Assembly (NCBI RefSeq): GCF_022808175.1
Contig: NZ_JALGBX010000016.1
Span: 1 to 64,000, forward strand
DNA from: Streptomyces sp. AP-93
GTDB taxonomy: Bacteria; Actinomycetota; Actinomycetes; Streptomycetales; Streptomycetaceae
Length of the DNA stretch: 64,000 nucleotides
Direction: 5' to 3'
Shown here: positions 53,151 to 61,327 of the stretch, one piece after another
Layout of the letters: each line of letters opens with the position of its first letter
Numbering within the stretch: the first letter of the stretch is position 1
Made by a program: the position numbers and the translations under genes
The notes under the pieces: generated by a model
What the model was told of the DNA's origin: nothing
Seen by the model: only the letters and a program-made list of their open reading frames with translations
The model's database searches: none

Positions 53151-53248
53151 GAGAGTCCCGTGTGCGGGGTCCGTGCACTGGTGACGATCGGTTGATATGG
53201 GCATGATGCAGCCACACGGTCCGGTGACGACAGAACGGGGGGGAAGAC

Positions 53249-53761
53249 GTGAATGGCGGGCTCAGGCGCAACCTCAGACGACGAGCGGACGCATTCTGGT
53301 ACTCCCTCGATGCGCCTCGGACGTTCGTGCTGGTGGGTGATGTGGCCCTGCTGCTGTGTGCCGTAGCAGGGGTCGTGTACTTCTGGCCGCGGGAAGTGAC
53401 GCTCGCTGGGTATGCCGTGCTGCAGGTGGCTTGCCTGTTCTGCCAGGCCGTGACCCTGGCACCGGCGGTGTGGGACGGTGTCCCCGACCTCCATCACAAC
53501 GCGACACTGGCCCTGGTGGCGGGTATCGGGGTTTTCGGCGTGCCCGCAGCGATGATGGCGGTGTTCCTCACGGGCAACGCGGACGGGCCCCCGTTGGCGG
53601 CCGTACTCATGGCCGGAACCGCTCTGTTGATGGCGTGCGTAGCGGGACTGATCAGCGGAACATTCCTCTCCAGCCGGGACGGGACGGGTGCGAGGGGTAC
53701 CGGATCCACCGGTCACAGCGGTGACGAGAGCGTCGAAGACTTCGGTGGCGGCGGCGACTGA
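53249..53761 (+). CDS. Four-helix membrane protein, unknown
   Basis: 170 residues from a GTG with GGGGAAGA upstream. Four hydrophobic helices: FVLVGDVALLLCAVAGVVYF, YAVLQVACLFCQAVTLAPAV, ATLALVAGIGVFGVPAAMMA and LAAVLMAGTALLMACVAGLI. The C-terminal tail is Gly/Ser/Asp-rich and cytoplasmic by the positive-inside rule (basic N terminus RRNLRRRAD). No family is recognised. Confidence 0.6.
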   Translation: MNGGLRRNLRRRADAFWYSLDAPRTFVLVGDVALLLCAVAGVVYFWPREVTLAGYAVLQVACLFCQAVTLAPAVWDGVPDLHHNATLALVAGIGVFGVPAAMMAVFLTGNADGPPLAAVLMAGTALLMACVAGLISGTFLSSRDGTGARGTGSTGHSGDESVEDFGGGGD

Positions 53762-54515
53762 GCAGCAGAGCCGTTCCGACTCTCCTGCCGGATCGGCTCC
53801 CACCCGCACTGGGGTGAGGGGGACCCGGGCCGGACGGAGTACGCGGCTGCGGCAGGCCGCTCAGGGGAGATCTCCCGCGCTCCTCCCGTCACCGACCTGC
53901 GGATACGCCAACGGCCCAACCCAGGACCAGGCTTCACAGCGGCTGCAGGCGGGTCTCGTTCGTGCGGCACCACCGCAGCGCTGTCCGAGGGTGGCGCCGA
54001 CCCCGGCGCGCGGGGCGGTGGATCAGGATCACCTCCCGGGCTGTCTCCGGTCGCGAGCGCGTCGACGAGCTCGTCGTGGGTCATGGAGGAGCGGCCGGGC
54101 ACGTGTGCGGCCTTCTTGTAGAGCTCGGCTTTCGTCAGACCTGATGCGCCTCTTCGCGGTCGGCGCCTTCTTCAGACCGCCCGCCGCGTTCGCTCAGCGG
54201 AACCTCAGATCCGGATAACGATCCGATCACCGAACCTGGCGAAATGCGGCAAACCGGCCACCAATGTGACGTGGGCCACTAAAGATCACGTAAAGACCGT
54301 GCTAAGAATGCGCAACTCCGCTTCCGGCCCACCCCTCGCCGGACCTCGGAGCGCCGGCACGCACCGGCTTTGCACGGCCAGGGAAGTCACGGTCCGAGTC
54401 CGCGGACCGGGCCAGCCAGGGCCATCGATCGGACAACGGATTTCGCTCCATGCCCGCCCGCACTCACACCGTCGCACCGCACTGCGCCGGTTCTGCGCCA
54501 TCGAGGTAAAGCCTG
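53762..54515. other. Mostly non-coding interval upstream of the AgcS gene
   Basis: 750 bases. Apart from the minus-strand remnant at 54040-54200 I see no gene. The 250 bases before the symporter gene do not show the conserved core of a glycine riboswitch. Confidence 0.45.
54040..54200 (-). pseudogene. Remnant of a Rho-N/SAP-like small protein
   Basis: The minus strand gives NAAGGLKKAPTAKRRIR in one frame, then LTKAELYKKAAHVPGRSSMT followed by HDELVDALATGD in the next. The KAELY..A...GRS.M..DELV pattern is that of the small Rho-N-like domain at the end of several Streptomyces proteins. No start codon is found, so it is a fragment. Confidence 0.4.
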
Positions 54516-56063
54516 ATGTCACTCGACACCATCACCACCTCCGTAGACGAAGCCGTCAGCGGATTCTTCGAGCCCATCGCCAAGTGGCTCGGAGACATCG
54601 TCTTCTACTCGGTCCCCGTCAACGGGACACAGATTCCGCTGATCGTGGCCTGGCTGGTCGTGGCCGGTCTGGTCTTCTCCGGCTGGTTCGGCCTGGTGCA
54701 GATACGCAAGTTCCGCCTCGCGGTGAACGTGGTGCGCGGGAAATACGACGAGGACGGTTCGGCGGGTGAGGTCAACCACTTCCAGGCCCTGACCGCGGCC
54801 GTCTCCGGCACCGTCGGCCTCGGCAACATCGCTGGTGTCGCCGTCGCCGTCTCCATCGGCGGTCCGGGCGCGACGTTCTGGATGATCCTCTGCGGCCTGC
54901 TCGGCATGGCCACGAAGTTCGTCGAGGTCACCCTCGGCGTGAAGTACCGCGAGGTGCACGCCGACGGAACGGTCTCCGGCGGCCCGATGCACTACCTGCC
55001 CAAGGGCCTGGCCGACCGCTTCGGCGCCAAGGGCCTGAAGCTGGGCAAGGTGCTGGGTGTCCTCGCCTCGGTGATGATCCTCTTCTTCGGCCTCTTCGGC
55101 GGCAACCTCTTCCAGGTCAACCAGTCCTACGCCCAGCTCGTCTCCGTCACCGGCGGCGACAGCGGCCTGATGGGCTCCTCGGCCGGCGCGCTGTTCTTCG
55201 GCATCCTGATCGCCGCCCTGGTCGGCGTCGTCCTGCTCGGCGGCATCCGCTCCATCGCCTCCGTGACCAGCAAGCTCGTCCCGGCGATGGCCGGCATCTA
55301 CATCGTCGCCTGCCTCGTGGTCATTCTGGTCAACGTCTCCGCGGTGCCGTCCGCGCTCTCCTCGATCATCGAGGGCGCCTTCAACCCGCAGGGTGTCGCC
55401 GGTGGTGTCCTCGGCGCGCTGATCGTCGGCTTCAAGCGGGCCGCGTTCTCCAACGAGGCCGGTCTCGGCTCCGCCCCGATCGCGCACTCCGCGGTCAAGA
55501 CCAAGCACCCCGCCAGCGAAGGCCTGGTCGCCCTGCTGGAGCCGTTCATCGACACCGTGGTCATCTGCACGATGACCGCCCTGACGATCGTCATCGCCAA
55601 CCCGGCCAGCTGGGGCGAAGCCCGCAAGGGCGAAGGCCCGGGCGGCGTGACCATCACCTCCGACGCCTTCGCCACGGTCCTGCCCTGGTTCCCGTACATC
55701 CTCACCATCGCGGTGATGCTGTTCGCCATCTCCACCGTGCTGACCTGGGGCTACTACTGCATGAAGGCGTGGACGCACCTCTTCGGCCGCAGCAAGACCA
55801 GCGAGCTGACCTTCAAGGTCTTCTACACGCTGTTCGCGGTCGCCGGTTCGCTGCTCACCCTGCAGACCCTGATCGACATGGCCGACGCGGTGCTCTTCAT
55901 GCTCGCCGTCATCAACATCATCGGCCTGTACCTCCTGGCCCCCGTGGTCAAGCGGGAGCTGAACAACTTCCTCGAGTTCGTCCGCCGCCGCGACGCCGGC
56001 CTCGACACGGACACCGAAGCGGACGAGGACGACGACCAGGAGCTGGTGAAGACCACCGTCTGA
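54516..56063 (+). CDS. Alanine/glycine:cation symporter (AgcS family)
   Basis: A 515-residue protein of normal length with 10-11 helices. Family marks: ALTAAVSGTVGLGNIAGVAV, AVSIGGPGATFWMILCGLLG, MATKFVEVTLGVKYRE, SGGPMHYLPKGL and GFKRAAFSNEAGLGSAPIAH. AgcS proteins couple alanine or glycine uptake to Na+ or H+. The acidic C-terminal tail (EADEDDDQEL) is cytoplasmic. It is followed by a strong hairpin and then by the nhaA gene, so two Na+-linked transporters are adjacent. Confidence 0.93.
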   Translation: MSLDTITTSVDEAVSGFFEPIAKWLGDIVFYSVPVNGTQIPLIVAWLVVAGLVFSGWFGLVQIRKFRLAVNVVRGKYDEDGSAGEVNHFQALTAAVSGTVGLGNIAGVAVAVSIGGPGATFWMILCGLLGMATKFVEVTLGVKYREVHADGTVSGGPMHYLPKGLADRFGAKGLKLGKVLGVLASVMILFFGLFGGNLFQVNQSYAQLVSVTGGDSGLMGSSAGALFFGILIAALVGVVLLGGIRSIASVTSKLVPAMAGIYIVACLVVILVNVSAVPSALSSIIEGAFNPQGVAGGVLGALIVGFKRAAFSNEAGLGSAPIAHSAVKTKHPASEGLVALLEPFIDTVVICTMTALTIVIANPASWGEARKGEGPGGVTITSDAFATVLPWFPYILTIAVMLFAISTVLTWGYYCMKAWTHLFGRSKTSELTFKVFYTLFAVAGSLLTLQTLIDMADAVLFMLAVINIIGLYLLAPVVKRELNNFLEFVRRRDAGLDTDTEADEDDDQELVKTTV

Positions 56064-56085
56064 CCGCCCCCGCGGCCCGACTCCT

Positions 56086-56132
56086 GAGCGGGCTCGTACA
56101 CACCTCGCGCCTTGGTGTGTACGAGCCCGCTC
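56086..56132 (+). terminator. Strong bidirectional hairpin terminator
   Basis: A perfect 19-bp stem (GAGCGGGCTCGTACACACC at 56086-56104; complement at 56114-56132) with a 9-base loop, 22 bases after the AgcS stop. It separates the AgcS and nhaA transcription units. Confidence 0.85.
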
Positions 56133-56180
56133 GCATGCGTTCCTGCAGGTCAGGACCCCTCTAGCGGGATCCTGACATCT

Positions 56181-56311
56181 CCCCTAGGGTGTAAGGAACG
56201 CGTCAAGGGGGCGGCTGAGCCGCCCGGGACGCGCGGTGTGCCGGGAAGTCTGGTCGGCGTCCTAGGGGCCGTATGCCCATCTCCAGTCGACGCCCCGGAA
56301 GGCCCCTCACC
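56181..56311 (+). promoter_or_regulatory. Structured nhaA leader, candidate cation riboswitch (nhaA-I-like)
   Basis: Three nested perfect helices: outer CCCCTAGG (56181-56188) with CCTAGGGG (56261-56268); middle CGCGTC (56199-56204) with GACGCG (56228-56233); inner GGGCGGC (56209-56215) with GCCGCCC (56219-56225), loop TGA. A further weak stem lies at 56240-56259. AGGGGCC (56264-56270) can instead pair with GGCCCCT (56301-56307), which overlaps the Shine-Dalgarno GGAAGG (56297-56302). Outer-helix formation would therefore free translation. Leaders of nhaA genes include the nhaA-I motif, reported to sense Li+. I could not compare this sequence with its consensus. Confidence 0.5.
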
Positions 56312-57619
56312 ATGAGCAGCCCGCGCCCTCGCATCGTCTTCGGCCTCATGCCGTGGCCCGAACGCCAGGCCATCGCATCCGCCCTGCGCACCGAGACCGT
56401 CGGCGGCCTCGTCCTCCTCGCCGCAGCCGTCATCGCGCTGATCTGGGCGAACAGCCCGCTGGGCGACGTGTACGAGGCGATACGCGACTTCCACTTCGGC
56501 ATACCCGCCCTCGGCCTGGACCTCTCCGTCGGGCACTGGACCGCCGACGGCCTCCTCGCGGTCTTCTTCCTCGTCGCCGGCATCGAACTGAAGCGGGAAC
56601 TCGTCGTCGGCGAGCTGCGCACCCCCGCCACCGCCGCCCTCCCGGTCATCGCCGCGGTCTGCGGCATGGCCGTACCGGCCGCGCTCTACGCAGCAACCGC
56701 TTGGGCGGGCGGCGGCAGCCTCGACGGCTGGGCCGTCCCGATGGCTACCGACATCGCCTTCGCCCTCGCCGTCCTCGCGGTGATCAGCACCCACCTCCCG
56801 GCCGCGCTGCGCGCCTTCCTCCTCACCCTCGCCGTGGTCGACGACCTCGGCGCCATCCTCATCATCGCGATCTTCTTCACCAGCGACCTGAACCTCTGGG
56901 CCCTCGGCGGAGCCTTCGCCGGACTCGCCCTCTTCTACCTCCTCCAACGGCTCCGCGTCCGGGGCTGGTGGTGGTACGTGCCGCTCGGCATCGCGATCTG
57001 GGCCCTCATGTACAACGGCGGTGTCCACGCCACCGTCGCCGGGGTCGCCATGGGCCTCATCCTGCGCACCACCCGCGACAAAGACGAAGAGGCCTCCCCC
57101 GCCTCTCGCGTCTCGCACCTGCTGCACCCCTTCTCCGCCGGAGTCGCCGTCCCCCTGTTCGCCCTCTTCGCCGCCGGCGTCAGCATTTCCGGTCCCGCCC
57201 TGGCGCAGGTGTTCACCAGCCCCGAACCCCTAGGCATCGTCGTCGGCCTCGTCGTCGGCAAGGTCATCGGGATCTTCCTCGGCACCTACCTGGCCGCCCG
57301 CTACACGAAGGCACAGCTCAACCCCGACCTGGCCTGGGCCGACGTCCTCGGCCTGTCCGTCCTCGCCGGCATCGGCTTCACCGTGGCCCTCCTAATCGGT
57401 GAACTCGCCTTCCCCGGCCAGGCAGTCGGCGAACACGTCAAAGCCGCCGTCCTGATCGCCTCCGTCACCGCAGCCGTTCTGGCAGCCGTACTGCTGCGCC
57501 GCCGCAACAGCCTCTACAAGCGCCTCTACGAGGAAGAGACCGTCGACGCGGACGCCGACGGCATCCCCGACATCTACCAGCGGGACGAGGTCGCGTTCCC
57601 CGCCCGTCATCCCCACTGA
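56312..57619 (+). CDS. nhaA: Na+/H+ antiporter NhaA
   Basis: A 435-residue protein with about 12 helices. Hallmarks: TETVGGLVLLAAAVIALIWA, FFLVAGIELKRELVVGELR, VPMATDIAFALAVLAVIS and the twin-aspartate LAVVDDLGAILIIAIFFTS that exchanges Na+ (or Li+) for protons, and NGGVHATVAGVAMGLIL. The start at 56312 (SSPRPRIVFGLMPWPERQAI) suits the family; an upstream in-frame ATG lies inside the leader fold. The C terminus has an acidic tail (EEETVDADADGIPDIYQRDE). Translation is probably controlled by the structured leader. Confidence 0.93.
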   Translation: MSSPRPRIVFGLMPWPERQAIASALRTETVGGLVLLAAAVIALIWANSPLGDVYEAIRDFHFGIPALGLDLSVGHWTADGLLAVFFLVAGIELKRELVVGELRTPATAALPVIAAVCGMAVPAALYAATAWAGGGSLDGWAVPMATDIAFALAVLAVISTHLPAALRAFLLTLAVVDDLGAILIIAIFFTSDLNLWALGGAFAGLALFYLLQRLRVRGWWWYVPLGIAIWALMYNGGVHATVAGVAMGLILRTTRDKDEEASPASRVSHLLHPFSAGVAVPLFALFAAGVSISGPALAQVFTSPEPLGIVVGLVVGKVIGIFLGTYLAARYTKAQLNPDLAWADVLGLSVLAGIGFTVALLIGELAFPGQAVGEHVKAAVLIASVTAAVLAAVLLRRRNSLYKRLYEEETVDADADGIPDIYQRDEVAFPARHPH

Positions 57620-57640
57620 CCACATCGGAGAGACGGCACC

Positions 57641-58009
57641 ATGGCGATCACCCTGCTCGGCATCGCCATCGTGGTGGCGGCCCTCGCCATCAGGACGGCA
57701 ATCGCCGAAATCCGTCAACCCGGCAGCGGACGCAGCCAGTGGAGGTTCCTCACCAACCCCCGAGCCCTCACCGCCCCACTGCTCGGCCTCCTCGGGTGGA
57801 CGACAGCGAGACCCGCCGCAACGGCCTGGGCCATGCTCGCCAGCCCGCCGCGCCTACGCCACCGCACGACAGCGACGCCACCCGACCGGGACGCCGTGTC
57901 GGTGCGGAGGGCTCGGGCTACTTCTGGCTCAGGGGTAGTGCGATGTCGAAGACCTGCGTGGTGGCGGGGAAGGCGCCGGTCTCGGTTGCTTGCCCGGTCA
58001 GCGGGTTGA
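57641..58009 (+). CDS. Small membrane protein downstream of nhaA, 3' end doubtful
   Basis: ATG with GGAGAGAC upstream, 20 bases after nhaA. The first 70 residues are plausible: ITLLGIAIVVAALAIRTAIA, a basic stretch, then TAPLLGLLGWTTARPAATAW. Past residue 80 the sequence is Arg-rich and overlaps the convergent DUF4394 gene by 92 bases, so the true end may be earlier and lost to a frameshift. Confidence 0.4.
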   Translation: MAITLLGIAIVVAALAIRTAIAEIRQPGSGRSQWRFLTNPRALTAPLLGLLGWTTARPAATAWAMLASPPRLRHRTTATPPDRDAVSVRRARATSGSGVVRCRRPAWWRGRRRSRLLARSAG

Positions 58010-58760
58010 CCTTGTAGAAACGGTAGGAGCCACCCGTCGAGAGGGCAGCGAAGCCCTGGTTGGAGCCGTCCCTGGGTGAGAAGTAGATGTCGAAGCCCGC
58101 GCTGGACCCCGCGTCGACGCCGAGACTGCCGGTGGGGGCGAGGGTGCCGGAGTTGGCCGGGGACTGCAGGACGACGCGATCGCCGATCGTGTCGATGTCG
58201 AACAGGCTGGTCGCGGTCGCCGCATCGAGGTCGTTGTTGGTGTACGCGGCGCCGGTCACGCCGAGCGCTGGGGTGGTGGCGGGCGGGGTGGTGAGTGGCG
58301 TGTCGGCGAGGGTTCCGCCGGTGGCGACGTTCACGTTGTGGCGCAGGTTCTGCCCGGTGTCGCTGATGATCCGCAGCCGGTCGGCGGCCGGGTTGAAGTC
58401 GACCCCGAAGACGGTGCCCTCAAGGGTGATGCTCAGCTGGGAGACCTTCGTCGCGACGGTGTTCGAGGTGTCGATGGTGTAGACGCCGCCGGCGTTGCCG
58501 ACGCCGTAGAGCAGGCCGTTCTGAACGCGGTAGTCGATCCCGACCAGCGCTGTGTCGCCGGCGAGACCGGTGACGGTCCCGGTCGAGGAGACCTTGTCAG
58601 GATCACTGGTACGGAACTGCACCAGACGCTGATCTTCGGTCAGGCCGGTCACCTTCAGACCGTTACGACCGGGATCGTGTTGATCGTCGTCCGCGGCCAG
58701 CGCCGGACCAGCGGCGGACAGGACGGCGGTGAGCGCCATCACGAGAACTGTCTTGCGCAT
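57918..58760 (-). CDS. DUF4394 secreted protein
   Basis: A 280-residue protein starting at 58760 with a signal peptide (RKTVLVMALTAVLSAAGPAL, cleavage after ALA). Then DUF4394 repeats: GIDYRVQNGLLYGVGNAGGV, VFGVDFNPAADRLRIISDTG, QNLRHNVNVATGG, AAYTNNDLDAATATSLFDID and FSPRDGSNQGFAALSTGGSY. These form a beta-propeller-like fold of unknown function, exported from the cell. The N terminus in the longer frame (31 extra residues) is not signal-like. Confidence 0.85.
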   Translation of the reverse strand: MRKTVLVMALTAVLSAAGPALAADDDQHDPGRNGLKVTGLTEDQRLVQFRTSDPDKVSSTGTVTGLAGDTALVGIDYRVQNGLLYGVGNAGGVYTIDTSNTVATKVSQLSITLEGTVFGVDFNPAADRLRIISDTGQNLRHNVNVATGGTLADTPLTTPPATTPALGVTGAAYTNNDLDAATATSLFDIDTIGDRVVLQSPANSGTLAPTGSLGVDAGSSAGFDIYFSPRDGSNQGFAALSTGGSYRFYKVNPLTGQATETGAFPATTQVFDIALPLSQK

Positions 58761-59041
58761 GGGATCTCCATCGAGTCGAGGCACCGCACAGCCGGGCACC
58801 GCAGATACGACGAAACCGGCGGGGCACCAGTCGGGCACGTCGAGCGCGGCCACATGGCTGCATTTCCCGCTTCACCCGGGGACGTCGGGGAAGTGACCCG
58901 TCCGGGGCACGCGCGTAGTGATGCGATGTGGTGGGATCCACGCCATCGTGGATAGCGCTTGGCTTCGGCAGCGTGCGATGCCAAGCATCGAAGTGCTGCG
59001 AAGGCACTTAGCAAGTCACCAGGGGGCGCGGCAGACCCTGC
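58761..59041. other. Non-coding interval
   Basis: About 280 bases between the DUF4394 gene and the HTH pseudogene. Nothing is recognised apart from the region in which the DUF4394 promoter should lie. Confidence 0.45.
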
Positions 59042-59233
59042 CGGGTAGCGATCACCGGTACGGCCCGCGAAACGCTCGCCGCCGAGCTGAAGACCGCCTA
59101 CGAGTACGGAGCCTAAATCCGGACCCTCGCCGCCAGCGCCGGTTGCTCCTGCGACTTCATCCACTGCAGTCTCACCGAATCCGGCGTCACCCTGCGCGGC
59201 CGAGGCGGAGCCGCCCGCACCCCGCACGCCTGA
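59042..59233 (+). pseudogene. Small HTH protein broken by a stop codon
   Basis: The frame reads RVAITGTARETLAAELKTAY followed by EYGA, TAA (59114-59116), IRTLAASAGCSCDFIHCSLT and ESGVTLRGRGGAARTPHA. It is the same family as 15184-15486 (SIRxLAxxTGRSYGxxHRLLxxxGVxxRxRGG). The TAA falls where most members have Ser, and three normally conserved positions (GRSYG, HRL) have drifted, so the gene has been inactive for some time. Confidence 0.7.
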
Positions 59234-59749
59234 GGAGCAGTCGCGCCGCTCCCGGCAGAAGATCCGGCTCTACGAGCGAGACGGCATGGACGCGGGCCAG
59301 TTCGGCCGATGTCAGAACTGCGCCGGGTCGCCGGATACCGGGGGTCCGGGGGGCGGCCGTGGTCCGCAAAGCTGGTGGGCCCGCGAGGCTGGGGCCTGGC
59401 GCCGAGAGCTGCGAGGCCCCTGTTTTCGCGTCCGAGGCGCTCAGCGGTTCTCTCAAGCCGTGTTCCCACGAGAACACTCGTCGAGGCTGATGCAGGCTGG
59501 GCCAGTCGGGGAACCCGCTGGGCAGAGAGAAGCACAGGTCAGGGGCGGTGCGTGGAGCCCACTGTGCAGGAGCTCAGGGCACCCAGGCTGCCGCAGTGGA
59601 TCCTGCTCCTGCCGGTCCCCCTCCTGACCATGGCCGCCGCCACATGGCGACGCTCCGGACACGAGCGCCCTCCTGTTGGCCCCGCCCACTGCCTGGATGT
59701 ACGACGCCGACCGCGCGTCGGCTTCCGGTGCCAGTTCTTGGGTGATGTT
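59234..59749. other. Non-coding interval
   Basis: About 500 bases with several open frames but no readable family on either strand. Confidence 0.45.
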
Positions 59750-60643
59750 TCAGACGCTGTCGTGGGGCGGTGGCGGGGTGTCAGGACTCCGTCCGAGGGC
59801 GTTGCCAACTCTGCGGCGGCGCCTGCCCAGATATCCGGCGAGGAGTAGTGCGGCGAAGAGGACAGTAAGAGGGGCCGGGCCGACGAAGTCCAGAGTGTCG
59901 GCGATCGCGCGCTGGACGGCTCCGGCGGCGTCGATGACCGGGTCCTGGGCGGCGGGGTCGCGCTGGACGCGGATCTCGTACCAGCCGTAGTACGCCACGT
60001 ACGCGCCGACAAGGAGCAGCAGTGCGCCGCCGATCCGGGGTGCGAGGGCGCCGGCGCGGCGCAGGTGGGTGGCGGCGGTGGTGCGGGTGAGGGCGACGGT
60101 CAGGGAGGCGACGCCGACGATCAGGCCCATGCCGAGGGCGTACGCGGCGAAAAGGAGAACGCCCTCGGTGGGCGAGCCGCTACGGAAGGCGGAGACGACG
60201 ATGGCGAGGAAGGGTGCGACCGTGCAGCCCAGCGAGGCGGTCGCGTACGCCATCCCGAACAGCGCCATGGAGGGGACCGACCGGGTGAGGGTGGGGGCCC
60301 GTCGGAGTTTCGGTGCCAGGGCGGGCAGTTGGCGGCCGATCAGCAGCCAGGCTCCGGCGGCGGCCATGAGGATGCCGAAGGCGATGGTGAACCAGGGCAG
60401 GTGTTCCTGGACCTGGCCCGCAACGGGCTGGATCGCCAGGCCGAATACGCCGAAGAGAGCGGCGAAGCCGACAGTGATCGAGGCAGTCGCCGTCAGTGCG
60501 CGGCCGATGGCGACCGTACGGGTGGGGGAGTCGTCGCCGAGGACGAGCAGCGACAGATAGGCGGGGAGCAGGGCTAAGCCGCACGGGTTGACGGCCGCGA
60601 GGATGCCAGCGGTGAGCGCGAGGGCGAGGGGCAGGTCGGACAT
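59750..60643 (-). CDS. CcdA-type thiol-redox membrane protein
   Basis: A 297-residue protein with 6-7 helices. The DsbD/CcdA marks are AVNPCGLALLPAYLSLLVLG in the first helix and GCTVAPFLAIVVSAF further on (the membrane cysteine pair C..C that shuttles electrons), with FAAYALGMGLIVGVASLTVA after it. CcdA passes reducing power from cytoplasmic thioredoxin to extracytoplasmic thiol proteins. The next gene upstream on the strand encodes a TlpA-like thioredoxin lipoprotein that is a natural partner; 7 bases separate the two. Confidence 0.9.
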   Translation of the reverse strand: MSDLPLALALTAGILAAVNPCGLALLPAYLSLLVLGDDSPTRTVAIGRALTATASITVGFAALFGVFGLAIQPVAGQVQEHLPWFTIAFGILMAAAGAWLLIGRQLPALAPKLRRAPTLTRSVPSMALFGMAYATASLGCTVAPFLAIVVSAFRSGSPTEGVLLFAAYALGMGLIVGVASLTVALTRTTAATHLRRAGALAPRIGGALLLLVGAYVAYYGWYEIRVQRDPAAQDPVIDAAGAVQRAIADTLDFVGPAPLTVLFAALLLAGYLGRRRRRVGNALGRSPDTPPPPHDSV

Positions 60644-60650
60644 AGTCAGT

Positions 60651-61235
60651 TCAGCCGGTCAGTCCGGCGACCTTCTCGGCCAGCCCCTTGCCAGCGGGCA
60701 GGACGCCTTCGAAGACGGTCTTGCCGTCCTTGTCGAGGATGACGTATCGGCTCTGCTCGGTGACCTTGAACCGCTTCCAGACCTCGCCCTTCTCATCGGA
60801 CAGCTGCGGGAAGCCGCCGGTCTTGGTGTCAGTCACGAAGTCCTTCATCGCGGCGTTCTTGTCCAGACCGGCGACGCCCACGACGTTGGCCTTGCCCGCG
60901 TAGTCGGCGGCGACCTTCGCGGTCTCGGCGGCTTGAGCCTTGCACTTGGGGCACCACGGGGCCCAGAACCACAGCACGGTGGGCTTGCCCGCGAGGGTCT
61001 TGGCGTCGAAGGGCTTGCCGTCCACGGTGGTGCCGGTGAAGTCCAGGACAGCAGGTACCTGGGCGCCGGAGGCGCCGGACTTGCCCGGGTCCGAAGGCGC
61101 GGGCGACTGCGCGGATGTGGTCGATGGCGCTGCGCCCGCGCCGGTGCCCGCGGTCGAGCCGTCGTCCGCCGCACACCCCGTGGCGGAGAGCAGGACGGCG
61201 GCGAGTACGGCCGGGGCGAGAGTGCGGGGGCGCAT
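60651..61235 (-). CDS. TlpA-like thioredoxin-fold lipoprotein
   Basis: A 194-residue protein. A lipobox LSATGC lies near residue 21, followed by a Ser/Thr/Gly linker. The thioredoxin domain holds the active site VLWFWAPWCPKCKAQAAETA (CPKC) and later YVILDKDGKTVFEGVLPAGK. It should be anchored outside the membrane and exchange disulfides with CcdA, encoded directly downstream. The start ATG at 61235 gives a normal signal peptide; the longer open frame upstream belongs to the broken Crp/Fnr gene. Confidence 0.9.
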   Translation of the reverse strand: MRPRTLAPAVLAAVLLSATGCAADDGSTAGTGAGAAPSTTSAQSPAPSDPGKSGASGAQVPAVLDFTGTTVDGKPFDAKTLAGKPTVLWFWAPWCPKCKAQAAETAKVAADYAGKANVVGVAGLDKNAAMKDFVTDTKTGGFPQLSDEKGEVWKRFKVTEQSRYVILDKDGKTVFEGVLPAGKGLAEKVAGLTG

Positions 61236-61327
61236 GTCGACTCCTGTGTGTTCGGGATGGGGCCGGGAGCGACTGTAGGGCCGTCTTCGTGCTGGGTGGG
61301 GGGTGGCGGCCTTACGGTTTGGTGACG

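Noticed and set aside
54266..54515. Possible glycine riboswitch before the AgcS gene
   Set aside because: The leader lacks the conserved glycine-aptamer core and tandem aptamer structure as far as I can read.
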